Made by a program: the position numbers and the translations under genes
NCBI GenBank assembly: GCA_963779225.1
Contig: CAVZWW010000001.1
Span: 434,001-498,000 of the forward strand
Origin: CAVPCZ01 sp963779225
Lineage (GTDB): Bacteria > Bacteroidota > Ignavibacteria > UBA10030 > UBA6906
Reading direction: 5' to 3'
DNA length: 64,000 nt
The notes under the pieces: generated by a model
Told to the model about the DNA's origin: nothing
What the model saw: only the letters and a program-made list of their open reading frames with translations
Database searches by the model: none
Shown here: piece by piece, positions 16,408 to 24,858 of the stretch
Layout: each line of letters starts with the position of its first letter
How positions within the stretch are numbered: the stretch's first letter is position 1

Positions 16408-16824
16408 ATGTTGATGCCGAAAAGAGTCAAATTCAGAAAAGCGCAACGCGGCCGGATGCGAGGGAAAGCCACCCGCGGCAGCAGGGTGAGCTTCGGTGAT
16501 TTCGGACTGAAAGCCCTGGCTCCCGGCTGGATCACGCAGCGGCAGATCGAAGCCGCACGTGTGACGCTCACGCGTCTGATGAAGCGCGAGGGGAAAATCT
16601 GGATCCGCATATTTCCGGACAAGCCGGTGACAAAGAAACCGGCTGAAACCCGCATGGGAAAAGGGAAGGGTGCACCCGAGTACTGGGTGGCCGTCGTGAA
16701 ACCGGGTCGCATCATGTTTGAAGTCGGCGGCACCGCGCGGGCAACCGCGGTGGAAGCGCTGACCCTGGCGTCCCACAAATTGCCGATCAAGACGAAAATC
16801 AGTGTCCGGCCGGACCTTGAATAG
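16408..16824 (+). CDS. rplP: 50S ribosomal protein L16 (uL16)
   Basis: L16 positions A-site tRNA on the 50S subunit. The 138-aa product has the canonical MLMPKRVKFRKAQRGRMRG start and the WIRIFPDKPVTKKPAETRMG core. The GAPEYWVAVVKPGRIMFE segment is conserved. It lies 24 bases after rpsC and 29 bases before rpmC. Confidence 0.97.
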   Translation: MLMPKRVKFRKAQRGRMRGKATRGSRVSFGDFGLKALAPGWITQRQIEAARVTLTRLMKREGKIWIRIFPDKPVTKKPAETRMGKGKGAPEYWVAVVKPGRIMFEVGGTARATAVEALTLASHKLPIKTKISVRPDLE

Positions 16825-16853
16825 GCCTGAGCCGTACCAGGGAGAATGACCGT

Positions 16854-17111
16854 ATGAAGGCTGTTGAGTTGCGCGAATTATCCACCGAGGAGCTCCGCCG
16901 GCGATTGACCGACGAGCAGGAAAGCCTGTCCAACCTGCAATTCCAGCTGGCCACCAGCCAGCTCGAGAGCCCGATAAAAGTGCGTACCGTGCGCCGGGAT
17001 ATCGCGCGGATCATGACGATCCTCCGCACAAAAGAGCGGTCGGCCGCATCGGCGGCGCCCGCAGCATCGCAACCCACGGCGAATCAGAAGACCGAGGTGA
17101 AGACATCATGA
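16854..17111 (+). CDS. rpmC: 50S ribosomal protein L29 (uL29) with C-terminal tail
   Basis: L29 is a small two-helix protein at the tunnel exit beside L23, close to the SRP/trigger-factor site. The core is MKAVELRELSTEELRRRL to RRDIARIMTILRTKE (about residues 1-62). A ~23-residue Ala/Ser/Pro/Gln-rich tail brings the product to 85 aa, longer than the usual 60-70. Its last four bases overlap the rpsQ start (ATGA), implying coupled translation. Confidence 0.94.
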   Translation: MKAVELRELSTEELRRRLTDEQESLSNLQFQLATSQLESPIKVRTVRRDIARIMTILRTKERSAASAAPAASQPTANQKTEVKTS

Positions 17112-17395
17112 CCGCAGCCACCCCGACAACGGCCGCAACGACACGGGACACACGCCGCAAGACGCGCGTGGGGAAAGTCGTCAGCACAAAAATGGAGAAG
17201 AGCATTGTCGTCTCCATCGAACGGCGGGTCCCGCACCCGCTTTACAAGAAGTACTACCGCCGCACCAGCAAGCTGATGGCCCATGACGAAAAGCGCCAGG
17301 CGGGTGTCGGGGATATGGTGAAGATCATGGAGACCCGGCCGCTGAGCAAGCAGAAGCGGTGGCGGCTGGTCGAGATCATTGAAAAAGCCAAGTGA
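17108..17395 (+). CDS. rpsQ: 30S ribosomal protein S17 (uS17)
   Basis: S17 is a primary 16S rRNA-binding protein of the 30S body. The 95-aa product has a Thr/Ala-rich N-terminal extension of about 15 residues, then the normal core RKTRVGKVVSTKMEKSIVVS and HPLYKKYYRRTSKLMAHDE. The ATG at 17108 overlaps the rpmC stop. A shorter internal start is not evident, so the extension is probably real. Confidence 0.94.
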   Translation: MTAATPTTAATTRDTRRKTRVGKVVSTKMEKSIVVSIERRVPHPLYKKYYRRTSKLMAHDEKRQAGVGDMVKIMETRPLSKQKRWRLVEIIEKAK

Positions 17396-17420
17396 CGCAT
17401 CGCCCACGGAGTGAACGCAT

Positions 17421-17789
17421 ATGATCCAGGAAGAAACAAATCTCGTGGTGGCCGACAACTCCGGCGCCAAGAAGGTTCGCTGCATCCGGGTGCTTGGCGG
17501 GTCCGACCGGCGGTATGCCGGACTCGGAGACCTGATCGTCGTTGCGGTGAAATCGGCAATTCCCAACGCCGCGGTGAAGAAGGGCGAAGTCGCCCGCGCC
17601 GTTGTCGTCCGCACCACGAAAGAAACACGGCGGAAGGACGGATCCTTCATCCGGTTCGACGAAAACGCGGCGGTGCTGATCAACGAGCAGGGGGAACCCC
17701 GCGGCAGCCGCATCTTCGGCCCGGTGGCCCGCGAACTCCGCGAGCGGCAATACATGAAGATCGTCTCCCTCGCACCCGAAGTGTTATAA
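17421..17789 (+). CDS. rplN: 50S ribosomal protein L14 (uL14)
   Basis: L14 forms part of the subunit interface and binds the silencing factor RsfS in other bacteria. The 122-aa product has exact family length, beginning MIQEETNLVVADNSGAKKV and containing the GDLIVVAVKSAIPNAAVKKG segment and GSRIFGPVARELRE near the C-terminus. It starts the spc-type gene set, 25 bases after rpsQ, with no visible promoter or terminator between them. Confidence 0.97.
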   Translation: MIQEETNLVVADNSGAKKVRCIRVLGGSDRRYAGLGDLIVVAVKSAIPNAAVKKGEVARAVVVRTTKETRRKDGSFIRFDENAAVLINEQGEPRGSRIFGPVARELRERQYMKIVSLAPEVL

Positions 17790-17802
17790 GGAATCGACGC
17801 GC

Positions 17803-18126
17803 ATGAAAATCCGCAAGAACGATACGGTCACGGTGATCGCAGGCAACTCCCGCGGAAAATCCGGCAAGGTCCTGAAGGTGTACACGGACACGGATCGGGT
17901 CATCATCGAAGGCGTGAACATTATCAAGCGCCATACCCGCCCCAGCCAGAAAAACCCGCAGGGCGGCATCGTACAGCGCGAAGCGCCGATCCACGTTTCC
18001 AACGTCATGCTCCTTGATCCGAAGTCGAACCAGCCCACGCGGGTCGGCACGAAAGTGACCAGGGACGAGACCACCGGGAAGAAGCACCGTATGCGCGTGG
18101 CAAAAGCCACCGGCGAAATGTTCTGA
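17803..18126 (+). CDS. rplX: 50S ribosomal protein L24 (uL24)
   Basis: L24 initiates 50S assembly and lies near the tunnel exit. The 107-aa product begins MKIRKNDTVTVIAGNSRGKSGKV with a KOW motif in the first ~35 residues. It contains GVNIIKRHTRPSQKNPQGGI. The length is normal. It follows rplN by 13 bases and precedes rplE by 25 bases. Confidence 0.97.
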   Translation: MKIRKNDTVTVIAGNSRGKSGKVLKVYTDTDRVIIEGVNIIKRHTRPSQKNPQGGIVQREAPIHVSNVMLLDPKSNQPTRVGTKVTRDETTGKKHRMRVAKATGEMF

Positions 18127-18151
18127 GCCGGCACTCCAGAACCTCTCACTA

Positions 18152-18877
18152 ATGTCTGCAGCCGCTATGAGCGACGAGAAACAGAAGAAACCGAAAAAAG
18201 AGGGCGCCAAGCCCGCGAAAGAACAGGCCGGCAAACCCTCGAAGGATCAGGCGACGGCCGAAAAGGCCGCCAAAGGAGCCAAGAGCAGCCGCCCCAAAGA
18301 AAAGGTTGTGGCCCGGCTTGCGGTGGCGTATAAAACCACCGTGGTCCCCGCGCTGATGAAGCGGTTCCAGTATTCCAACGTGATGCAGGTGCCGCGCCTG
18401 GAGAAAATCGCCATCAACATGGGTGTGGGGCAGGCCACGCAGGATCCCAAGCTCGTGGACCTCGCCCTCAAAGACCTCGAGGCGATCGTCGGACAGAAGG
18501 TGGTGGTCACCCGTGCCAAGAAGTCGATCTCCAACTTCAAGCTCCGGGAGAAGATGCCGATCGGCTGCCGCGTGACCCTGCGCCGCACATACATGTACGA
18601 ATTTCTTGACAGGTTTATCAGTGTGTCGGTTCCCCGTATCCGCGACTTCCGCGGATTGTCGGACACCGCCTTCGACGGACGCGGCAACTACACCGTGGGC
18701 ATCAAGGAGCACACCATCTTTTCGGAAATCGACGTGGACAAGATCGCGCGGATCTTCGGCATGGACATTACCTTTGTGACCACCGCGCGGACGGACGAGG
18801 AAGCATACGAACTGCTCAAAGCGTTCGGCATGCCGTTCGTCAAACGGCAGGAAGTTCTCGAAGCACCCAAAGTTTAA
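18152..18877 (+). CDS. rplE: 50S ribosomal protein L5 (uL5) with long basic N-terminal extension
   Basis: L5 sits in the central protuberance, binding 5S rRNA and contacting P-site tRNA. The 241-aa frame exceeds the usual ~180 aa. The excess is a Lys/Ala/Glu-rich N-terminal segment of about 52 residues before the normal core (VARLAVAYKTTVVPALMKRF, then KIAINMGVGQA). Start candidates are ATG 18152 and ATG 18167, neither with a good Shine-Dalgarno sequence. An in-frame GTG near 18308 would give a family-length protein. The extension has the same low-complexity style as the tails of L22 and L17, which favours translation of at least part of it, but the true start is uncertain. Confidence 0.9.
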   Translation: MSAAAMSDEKQKKPKKEGAKPAKEQAGKPSKDQATAEKAAKGAKSSRPKEKVVARLAVAYKTTVVPALMKRFQYSNVMQVPRLEKIAINMGVGQATQDPKLVDLALKDLEAIVGQKVVVTRAKKSISNFKLREKMPIGCRVTLRRTYMYEFLDRFISVSVPRIRDFRGLSDTAFDGRGNYTVGIKEHTIFSEIDVDKIARIFGMDITFVTTARTDEEAYELLKAFGMPFVKRQEVLEAPKV

Positions 18878-18898
18878 CCCGACAGGAGTTGTTCGCGT

Positions 18899-19168
18899 AT
18901 GGCGAAGACAAGTGCAAAAGCCCGGCAGGTCAAGCGTGAGCGCCTCGTGGCAAAATATGCCGCGTTGCGGAAAGAGCTGAAGGAAAAAGGCGACCAGGAA
19001 GGGCTGCAGGCGCTCCCCCGCAACAGCAGCCCGACACGGCTGCACAACCGTTGCGTCATGACCGGCAGGCCGCGCGGGTTCATGCGGAAGTTCGGCCTCT
19101 CCCGCATCTCGTTCCGCGAGCTGGCGCTGGAGGGCAAGATCCCGGGCGTCCGCAAAGCAAGCTGGTGA
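18899..19168 (+). CDS. rpsN: 30S ribosomal protein S14 (uS14), zinc-free type
   Basis: S14 is a head protein required late in 30S assembly. At 89 aa, with NRCVMTGRPRGFMRKFGLSR near the C-terminus, it is the long form lacking the CxxC...CxxC zinc ribbon. The product begins MAKTSAKARQVKRERLVAKY. It lies 21 bases after rplE with a GACAGGAG Shine-Dalgarno sequence. Confidence 0.97.
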   Translation: MAKTSAKARQVKRERLVAKYAALRKELKEKGDQEGLQALPRNSSPTRLHNRCVMTGRPRGFMRKFGLSRISFRELALEGKIPGVRKASW

Positions 19169-19216
19169 CCGGACGGTACACTATTCCATTGTGTGAGACA
19201 AAGGTAAAGAGACACC

Positions 19217-19612
19217 ATGACCATGACTGATCCCGTTGCCGACTACCTGACCAGGCTGCGGAACGCCTTGCAGGCAGGACACAAACGCGTTGACGTCCCC
19301 ACGTCAAACCTCAAGCGGGAACTTACCCGCTTGCTGGTGGCCAATAAGTACATTCAGGGATATACGGAACTGAAGGACACGGCCCAGGGGGTGATCCGGA
19401 TTCAGCTGAAATACCACGAAGGAACTCCCGTGATCGCCGGCCTGAAGCGCATCAGCAGACCGGGTTTACGGAGCTACGTGGACTCCACGGCTATTCCGCG
19501 TGTGCTGGGCGGACTGGGTATTGCGGTGATCTCGACCTCGCAGGGCTTGATGACCGACAGGCAGGCGCGGCAGGCCCGCGTTGGCGGCGAAGTGTTGTGC
19601 GAAATCTGGTAA
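19217..19612 (+). CDS. rpsH: 30S ribosomal protein S8 (uS8)
   Basis: S8 binds 16S rRNA helix 21 and is the translational repressor of the spc operon in enterics. The 131-aa product begins MTMTDPVADYLTRLRNALQA. An alternative ATG lies two codons downstream (19223) and gives the usual MTDPVADYLTRLRNA. The C-terminal STSQGLMTDRQARQARVGGE motif is intact. Autoregulation is plausible but no matching mRNA site was identified. Confidence 0.96.
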   Translation: MTMTDPVADYLTRLRNALQAGHKRVDVPTSNLKRELTRLLVANKYIQGYTELKDTAQGVIRIQLKYHEGTPVIAGLKRISRPGLRSYVDSTAIPRVLGGLGIAVISTSQGLMTDRQARQARVGGEVLCEIW

Positions 19613-19628
19613 CGAAGGAGACACGACC

Positions 19629-20183
19629 GTGTCACGGATTGGAAAAAAACCCATCGCGATCGCGAAAGATGTACAGGTGCGGATGGCTGAACACCGGATC
19701 ACGGTGAAGGGGCCGAAGGGGGAGCTCTCGGCGACCGTTCACCCGCAGATCGGTGTGGATGTCAGCACAGATACCGTACTGATGACGCGCACAGGCGAAT
19801 CAAAGTCACAGCGTTCGCTGCACGGCCTCTGGCGGGCACTGGTGCAGAATATGGTTACCGGCGTCACCGCAGGCTACAGCCGCAAACTTGAACTTGTCGG
19901 CGTGGGATATCGCGCGGAGATGAAAGGGTCAAGACTCCAGCTGTTGCTGGGATACTCGCACCCGATCCTCTTTGTGCCGCCCTCCGGGATCAAGGTGGAA
20001 ACGCCGACGCAAACGAGCATTGCCATCAGCGGAATCGACAAACAGCTGGTCGGCCAGGTGGCGGCGAAGATCCGCTCTTTCCGTCCGCCCGAACCCTACA
20101 AGGGGAAGGGGATCAAGTACGAGGGCGAGAGGGTCCGTCGCAAAGCCGGCAAGGCTGCTGCCGCGGGCGGCGCCAAGACATAA
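19629..20183 (+). CDS. rplF: 50S ribosomal protein L6 (uL6)
   Basis: L6 lies near the factor-binding site of the 50S subunit. The GTG at 19629 gives MSRIGKKPIAIAKDVQV, the family N-terminus. It is preceded by GAAGGAG (19613-19619), so it is chosen over in-frame starts inside rpsH. The 184-aa product has the repeated L6 fold and ends with GPEPYKGKGIKYEGE-like sequence (PPEPYKGKGIKYEGERVRRK) and a short Ala/Gly tail. Confidence 0.96.
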   Translation: MSRIGKKPIAIAKDVQVRMAEHRITVKGPKGELSATVHPQIGVDVSTDTVLMTRTGESKSQRSLHGLWRALVQNMVTGVTAGYSRKLELVGVGYRAEMKGSRLQLLLGYSHPILFVPPSGIKVETPTQTSIAISGIDKQLVGQVAAKIRSFRPPEPYKGKGIKYEGERVRRKAGKAAAAGGAKT

Positions 20184-20210
20184 CCCCCGAGCGCAGGGAG
20201 AACAGACCGT

Positions 20211-20579
20211 ATGATTACCAAAAATAAAATACAGAATCGGAAGCGGTTGAAGCACCACATCCGGATGTCCGTCACCGGAACGGCCGAGCGGCCGCGCCTG
20301 ACGGTCTTCCGGAGCCTCAAGCATGTCTACGCGCAGCTCGTCGATGACACCAGGGGCGCCACGCTGATCGGCGTGTCGGACCTGACGAAGGACGTCGAGG
20401 AGCAGGCGAAGGCGGCGAAGGGACAGGTGGCCCTCGGGAAAATTGTGGGCCAGTTGGTGGCGCGAAAGGCGCTGGAATTGAAGATCGCCCGGGTGGTGTT
20501 CGATCGCAACGGGTTTCGGTATCACGGCGCGATCAAGGCCGTTGCCGAAGGCGCCCGCGAGGGCGGTCTGAAGTTCTAA
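20211..20579 (+). CDS. rplR: 50S ribosomal protein L18 (uL18)
   Basis: L18 carries 5S rRNA into the 50S subunit with L5. The 122-aa product begins MITKNKIQNRKRLKHHIRMS and contains RPRLTVFRSLKHVYAQLVDD and the C-terminal VVFDRNGFRYHGAIKAVAEG. The length is normal. Unlike the tight packing elsewhere, about 166 bases separate it from rpsE, and that gap holds a tRNA gene. Confidence 0.97.
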   Translation: MITKNKIQNRKRLKHHIRMSVTGTAERPRLTVFRSLKHVYAQLVDDTRGATLIGVSDLTKDVEEQAKAAKGQVALGKIVGQLVARKALELKIARVVFDRNGFRYHGAIKAVAEGAREGGLKF

Positions 20580-20621
20580 AGAGCGCACCGCGTCGGGGTC
20601 CGGAGCCGGCAGTGGAAAACT

Positions 20622-20692
20622 TGTCGGGTCGTCTAATGGCAGGACAGCGGCCTTTGGAGCCGTGAGTAGAGGTTCGACTCCTCTCCCGACAG
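20622..20692 (+). tRNA. tRNA-Gln (anticodon UUG)
   Basis: The cloverleaf folds completely. The acceptor TGTCGGG pairs with CCCGACA (20685-20691), followed by discriminator G20692. The D arm is GTCT/GGAC, and the anticodon stem is GCGGC/GCCGT around the loop CTTTGGA with anticodon TTG. The T arm is AGAGG-TTCGACT-CCTCT. The 3' CCA is not encoded. The anticodon and overall sequence indicate glutamine. It lies between rplR and rpsE in the same direction, so it is probably cut out of the ribosomal-protein transcript unless it has its own promoter. None was obvious upstream. Confidence 0.93.
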
Positions 20693-20745
20693 CGTCAGTT
20701 GCGGAGTACACACCATTCACCATGTGGGACGTAACGAGGTACACG

Positions 20746-21270
20746 GTGGCACGAATCAAAGCAAGCGAACTGGAACTCAAGGACAAGCTCGTCCACATCA
20801 ACCGCGTTGCAAAAGTGGTGAAGGGCGGTCGCCGCTTCAGCTTCAATGCAATCGTGGTGGTGGGCGACGGCAAGGGTCACGTCGGCATCGGCCTGGGGAA
20901 GGCCAACGAAGTGGCGGATGCCATTGCCAAGGGCGTGGACGACGCGAAGAAGAATGTCACCCTGGTGCCGATCGTGCGGGGAACCATCCCGCATCCGATC
21001 ATCGGGCGCTTCGGTGCGGCACGCGTCATGCTCAAGCCGGCATCGCCGGGTACAGGCCTGATTGCGGGCGGCGGCGTGCGGGCGGTGCTGGAATCCGCCG
21101 GCGTGCGCGACGTCCTCACCAAGTCCATGGGATCCTCCAATCCCCATAATGTCGTCAAAGCGACCATGGATGCCCTGGTGAGCCTGATCGATGCCCGGAC
21201 CGTCGCCCAGAGGCGCGGGATGTCCCTCCACGAGATGTTCGGACCGGCAGAGGCCAAGGTGACCGTCTAA
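20746..21270 (+). CDS. rpsE: 30S ribosomal protein S5 (uS5)
   Basis: S5 helps maintain decoding fidelity and lies at the mRNA entry. The GTG at 20746 is chosen because it is preceded by CGAGGT (20734-20739) and gives MARIKASELELKDKLVHINR, as in related bacteria; the product is 174 aa. Longer in-frame starts (for example ATG 20722) add unrelated residues, and the longest would run into the tRNA gene. The S5 core GRRFSFNAIVVVGDGKGHVG and GIGKANEV-like GLGKANEVADAI are intact. Confidence 0.95.
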   Translation: MARIKASELELKDKLVHINRVAKVVKGGRRFSFNAIVVVGDGKGHVGIGLGKANEVADAIAKGVDDAKKNVTLVPIVRGTIPHPIIGRFGAARVMLKPASPGTGLIAGGGVRAVLESAGVRDVLTKSMGSSNPHNVVKATMDALVSLIDARTVAQRRGMSLHEMFGPAEAKVTV

Positions 21271-21286
21271 CGCAGGAGAAGCAGCA

Positions 21287-21472
21287 ATGGCTGGAACAGT
21301 GAAAATTACACAGGTTCGCAGTATTATCGATCAGATCGCTCCTCACAAGCGCACCATTCTCGCGCTCGGGCTCGGGCGCCCGCACCGGTCGGTCATCAAG
21401 AAGGACACCCCGCAAATTCGCGGAATGATCAAGAAAGTGCGGCACCTGATCACCGTCGAAGAAATGAAGTAA
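21287..21472 (+). CDS. rpmD: 50S ribosomal protein L30 (uL30)
   Basis: L30 is a small 50S protein absent from some lineages. The 61-aa product begins MAGTVKITQVRSIIDQIAPH and contains LGLGRPHRSVIKKDTPQIRG, the family signature. An AGGAG lies about 8 bases before the ATG. It sits in the normal place between rpsE and rplO. Confidence 0.95.
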   Translation: MAGTVKITQVRSIIDQIAPHKRTILALGLGRPHRSVIKKDTPQIRGMIKKVRHLITVEEMK

Positions 21473-21499
21473 CGCCGAACAGAGACGAGCAAAGATATC

Positions 21500-21982
21500 A
21501 TGGCAACCGACATTCTCAGTACACTCAAACCTGCTCCGGGATCACGGAGAAAACCGAAACGGATCGGCCGCGGACAGGGATCCGGCCACGGCGGCACTTC
21601 CACGCGCGGCCATAAAGGCGCCGGAGCACGTTCCGGGTCAGAGTCCCGGCCATGGTTTGAAGGCGGTCAGATGCCGCTCGTCCGGCGCGTGCCGAAACGC
21701 GGTTTTCACAGCCCGTTCCGCACGGAATACCAGGTGGTGAACCTGACCACGCTGGAGAAACTGGCCGGCGCGGGGAAGCTCCACGAGGGCGTGGTGAGCC
21801 CGGAATCCCTGCTCAAACTCGGCGTTGTCAAGTACGCACGTAAGCCGGTGAAGATCCTGGGGAACGGCGAACTCAAAGCGAAACTCGACGTCGCCGCCCA
21901 TGCGTTCAGCAAATCCGCCGCCGAAAAGATACAGACGGCCGGAGGAAAAGTTCAAACGATCAGTCTGGTAACCAGAGAATAA
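21500..21982 (+). CDS. rplO: 50S ribosomal protein L15 (uL15)
   Basis: L15 is a late-assembling 50S protein. The 160-aa product has the glycine-rich N-terminal region KRIGRGQGSGHGGTSTRGHK (about residues 19-38), EGGQMPLVRRVPKRGF, and a globular C-terminal domain. Its stop codon shares one base with the secY ATG, a classical coupling of L15 and SecY translation. Confidence 0.97.
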   Translation: MATDILSTLKPAPGSRRKPKRIGRGQGSGHGGTSTRGHKGAGARSGSESRPWFEGGQMPLVRRVPKRGFHSPFRTEYQVVNLTTLEKLAGAGKLHEGVVSPESLLKLGVVKYARKPVKILGNGELKAKLDVAAHAFSKSAAEKIQTAGGKVQTISLVTRE

Positions 21983-23307
21983 TGGCAAATCTCGGCGAAA
22001 GTTTCCGGAATGTTTTCAAGATCCAGGAGCTCCGGACCCGGCTCATCTTTACCGCCGCGCTCCTGATTGTCGTGCGCATCGGTGCGCACGTGACACTGCC
22101 CGGCGTGGATGCGTCGCTCCTGGCCAAGGCGGAAGCCAGTCAGGCTTCGAACACGCTCTTCGGTTTATACGATCTGTTTGTCGGCGGCGCGTTCAGCAAC
22201 GCAGCGGTGTTCGCCCTCGGGATCATGCCGTACATCAGTTCCTCCATCATCCTGCAGCTGCTGGGTGCGGTTGTTCCGTATTTCCAGAAGCTGACCAAAG
22301 AAGGTGAAGATGGAAGGAAGAAGCTGACCCAGCTGACGCGGTACGGTACGGTGCTCGTCTCCGTGCTCCAGGGATGGGGCGTGAGCGTGCGGCTCACCAG
22401 CCTGACAATCGAAGGATTGCCCATCGTCCCGCTGGAGATCCAGGGGCTCGCATTCACCGTCAGCACTGTGATCTTTCTGACGGCCGGCACCATGTTCATG
22501 ATGTGGCTCGGCGAACAGATCACGGAGCGGGGGATCGGCAACGGCATCTCGCTGATCATCTTCATCGGCATCATCGCCCGCTTCCCGCACTCGATTGTGG
22601 ACCAGTTCCGGGTCAGTCAGAACCTGATTATCGGTCTCATCATTCTGGCCTCGATGGTGGCGATCATCGCCGGCGTGGTGCTCGTCACGCAGGGCACGCG
22701 CCGTATTCCCGTCCAGTACGCGAAGCGCGTTGTGGGACGGAAGGTGTACGGCGGTGTCACGCAGTACATCCCCCTGCGGGTCAATACCGCGGGCGTTATG
22801 CCGATCATCTTCGCCCAGTCGATCATGTTCATTCCGAGCACGATCCTGACCTTTTTCCCGGAAAGTGAATTCGTGCAAAGTATTTCGGGGTATCTCCAGT
22901 ATACCTCGGCCACGTATTCCATTATGTACGGGGTGATGATCGTGTTTTTCACCTACTTTTATACGGCGATCGCGTTCAACCCCAAGGATGTATCGGAGAA
23001 CATGCAGAAGCAGGGCGGGTTTATCCCGGGGATCCGGCCCGGCAAGCATACGGCGGATTTTATCGACAATATCCTCACGAAGATCACGCTGCCCGGATCG
23101 ATCTTCCTGGCGATCATTGCGATCCTGCCGGCGTTTGTGTCCCGCTTCGGGGTGACGCCGAGTTTCGCGCAGTTCTTCGGCGGCACCAGCCTGCTGATCA
23201 TGGTGGGCGTGGCGCTGGATACCTTGCAGCAGGTCGAGTCGCATCTGCTGATGCGTCACTACGACGGGTTCATGAAGTCGGGGCGCATGAAGGGGCGGCT
23301 GCGCTAG
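21982..23307 (+). CDS. secY: preprotein translocase subunit SecY
   Basis: SecY is the channel of the Sec translocon in the inner membrane, used for exported and membrane proteins. The 441-aa product has ten predicted membrane segments. It has the conserved plug/TM2 region GGAFSNAAVFALGIMPYISS and YYGVMIVFFTYFYTAI-like TM8 sequence. The cytoplasmic tail is GGTSLLIMVGVALDTLQQVE followed by a basic end. There is no adk gene between it and map. Confidence 0.97.
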   Translation: MANLGESFRNVFKIQELRTRLIFTAALLIVVRIGAHVTLPGVDASLLAKAEASQASNTLFGLYDLFVGGAFSNAAVFALGIMPYISSSIILQLLGAVVPYFQKLTKEGEDGRKKLTQLTRYGTVLVSVLQGWGVSVRLTSLTIEGLPIVPLEIQGLAFTVSTVIFLTAGTMFMMWLGEQITERGIGNGISLIIFIGIIARFPHSIVDQFRVSQNLIIGLIILASMVAIIAGVVLVTQGTRRIPVQYAKRVVGRKVYGGVTQYIPLRVNTAGVMPIIFAQSIMFIPSTILTFFPESEFVQSISGYLQYTSATYSIMYGVMIVFFTYFYTAIAFNPKDVSENMQKQGGFIPGIRPGKHTADFIDNILTKITLPGSIFLAIIAILPAFVSRFGVTPSFAQFFGGTSLLIMVGVALDTLQQVESHLLMRHYDGFMKSGRMKGRLR

Positions 23308-23317
23308 CGCGCGGGGC

Positions 23318-24088
23318 ATGGCACGCGTGCCCGTAAAATCGCGCCGCGAGCTCGAGCTCATGCGTGAGAGTTGCCGGATTGTGGCGGAGGTGCTGGCGCT
23401 CATCGGGACGCAGGTGCGACCGGGTCTGAGCACGCGGGAACTGGATGTGATGGCCGAGGAATATATCCGCTCCCGGGGTGGCGAGCCTGCCTTCAAGGGA
23501 TACGGGGCCGACCGGCAGAATCGATTCCCGGCAACGCTCTGCATATCCGTCGATGACGTGGTGGTGCACGGTATCCCCGACGGCCGGCGGCTGGAAGAAG
23601 GGCAGGTGGTGTCGGTGGATGTGGGGGTGAAGAAGAACGGATGGTTCGGCGATGCGGCCCGGACATTCCCTGTCGGGCGCACGACGGAAGAGAAGGCGCG
23701 GCTGCTGCTGGTGACGGAAGAATCGCTCGCCGCAGGGATCGCGCAGGCGGTGGCGGGAAATCATCTGTACGACATTTCGGCGGCGGTTCAGCGGCATGTG
23801 GAAGCCGCGGGATTCTCGGTGGTCCGGGATCTGGTCGGACACGGAATCGGCAAACAGCTGCACGAGGAACCGGCGGTCCCGAACTACGGCGTGGCGGGTA
23901 CGGGAATGGTGCTGAAGGAAGATATGGTGCTCGCCATCGAACCGATGGTCAATGCGGGAACCTACGTGGTACGTCTGGACGAGGACGGATGGACGGTCCG
24001 GACGTCGGACGGCCGGCCTTCGGCGCACTTTGAACATACAGTGGTCGTCAAACAGGGAGCAGCGGAAATTCTGACCCGGCATGGCTAA
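23318..24088 (+). CDS. map: type I methionine aminopeptidase
   Basis: This enzyme removes the N-terminal methionine from nascent proteins. The 256-aa product has the pita-bread fold with all five metal ligands visible: D101, D112, H175, E208 and E239. The substrate histidine near residue 84 (VVVHGIP) is also present. It belongs to the short class Ia without an N-terminal zinc domain. The ATG at 23318 lies 10 bases after secY, and a GTG at 23330 is an alternative. Its last 8 bases overlap infA. Confidence 0.96.
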   Translation: MARVPVKSRRELELMRESCRIVAEVLALIGTQVRPGLSTRELDVMAEEYIRSRGGEPAFKGYGADRQNRFPATLCISVDDVVVHGIPDGRRLEEGQVVSVDVGVKKNGWFGDAARTFPVGRTTEEKARLLLVTEESLAAGIAQAVAGNHLYDISAAVQRHVEAAGFSVVRDLVGHGIGKQLHEEPAVPNYGVAGTGMVLKEDMVLAIEPMVNAGTYVVRLDEDGWTVRTSDGRPSAHFEHTVVVKQGAAEILTRHG

Positions 24089-24299
24089 GCAGGGACCCAT
24101 AAAAGTTGATGGAGTGATCACCGACACGTTGCCGAACGCAATGTTCAAGGTGAGCCTTGACAACGGCCATACCATCCTTGCGCATATTTCCGGGAAGATG
24201 CGGATGAATTTCATCAAGATCCTGGTGGGTGACAAGGTGACGGTGGAGCTCTCTCCCTATGATTTGTCCAAAGGCCGGATCACCTACCGGTATAAGTAA
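24081..24299 (+). CDS. infA: translation initiation factor IF-1
   Basis: IF-1 binds the ribosomal A site during initiation. The 72-aa product is a single OB-fold (S1-like) domain beginning MAKQGPIKVDGVITDTLPNA, with HISGKMRMNFIKILVGDKV and ending in the family GRITYRYK. The ATG at 24081 overlaps the end of map by 8 bases. The map-infA-rpmJ-rpsM order is standard for this phylum. Confidence 0.97.
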   Translation: MAKQGPIKVDGVITDTLPNAMFKVSLDNGHTILAHISGKMRMNFIKILVGDKVTVELSPYDLSKGRITYRYK

Positions 24300-24317
24300 G
24301 CACGGAGTGAGGTTCGT

Positions 24318-24431
24318 ATGAAAGTGCGGTCATCGATCAAAAAGATTTGCCGCAATTGCAAGATCATCAAGCGGAAAGGGGTGGTGCGCGTGATCTGCAC
24401 CAATCCCAAGCACAAACAGCGTCAAGGCTAA
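24318..24431 (+). CDS. rpmJ: 50S ribosomal protein L36 (bL36), zinc-binding type
   Basis: L36 is a 37-residue zinc-knuckle protein of the 50S subunit: MKVRSSIKKICRNCKIIKRK is followed by a short basic end. Zinc ligands are visible at C11, C14, C27 and H32, so this is the C+ form. The ATG at 24318 is preceded by GTGAGG. It lies 18 bases after infA and 15 bases before rpsM. Confidence 0.95.
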   Translation: MKVRSSIKKICRNCKIIKRKGVVRVICTNPKHKQRQG

Positions 24432-24446
24432 CGAAGGAGACATGGC

Positions 24447-24830
<384 letters not shown>

Positions 24831-24858
24831 GTTGCATTCATAACGATTGGAGGTCCAT

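Noticed and set aside
20662..20745. Upstream extension of the S5 reading frame into the tRNA-Gln gene
   Set aside because: It would translate part of a perfect tRNA cloverleaf. The GTG at 20746 has CGAGGT and the family N-terminus.
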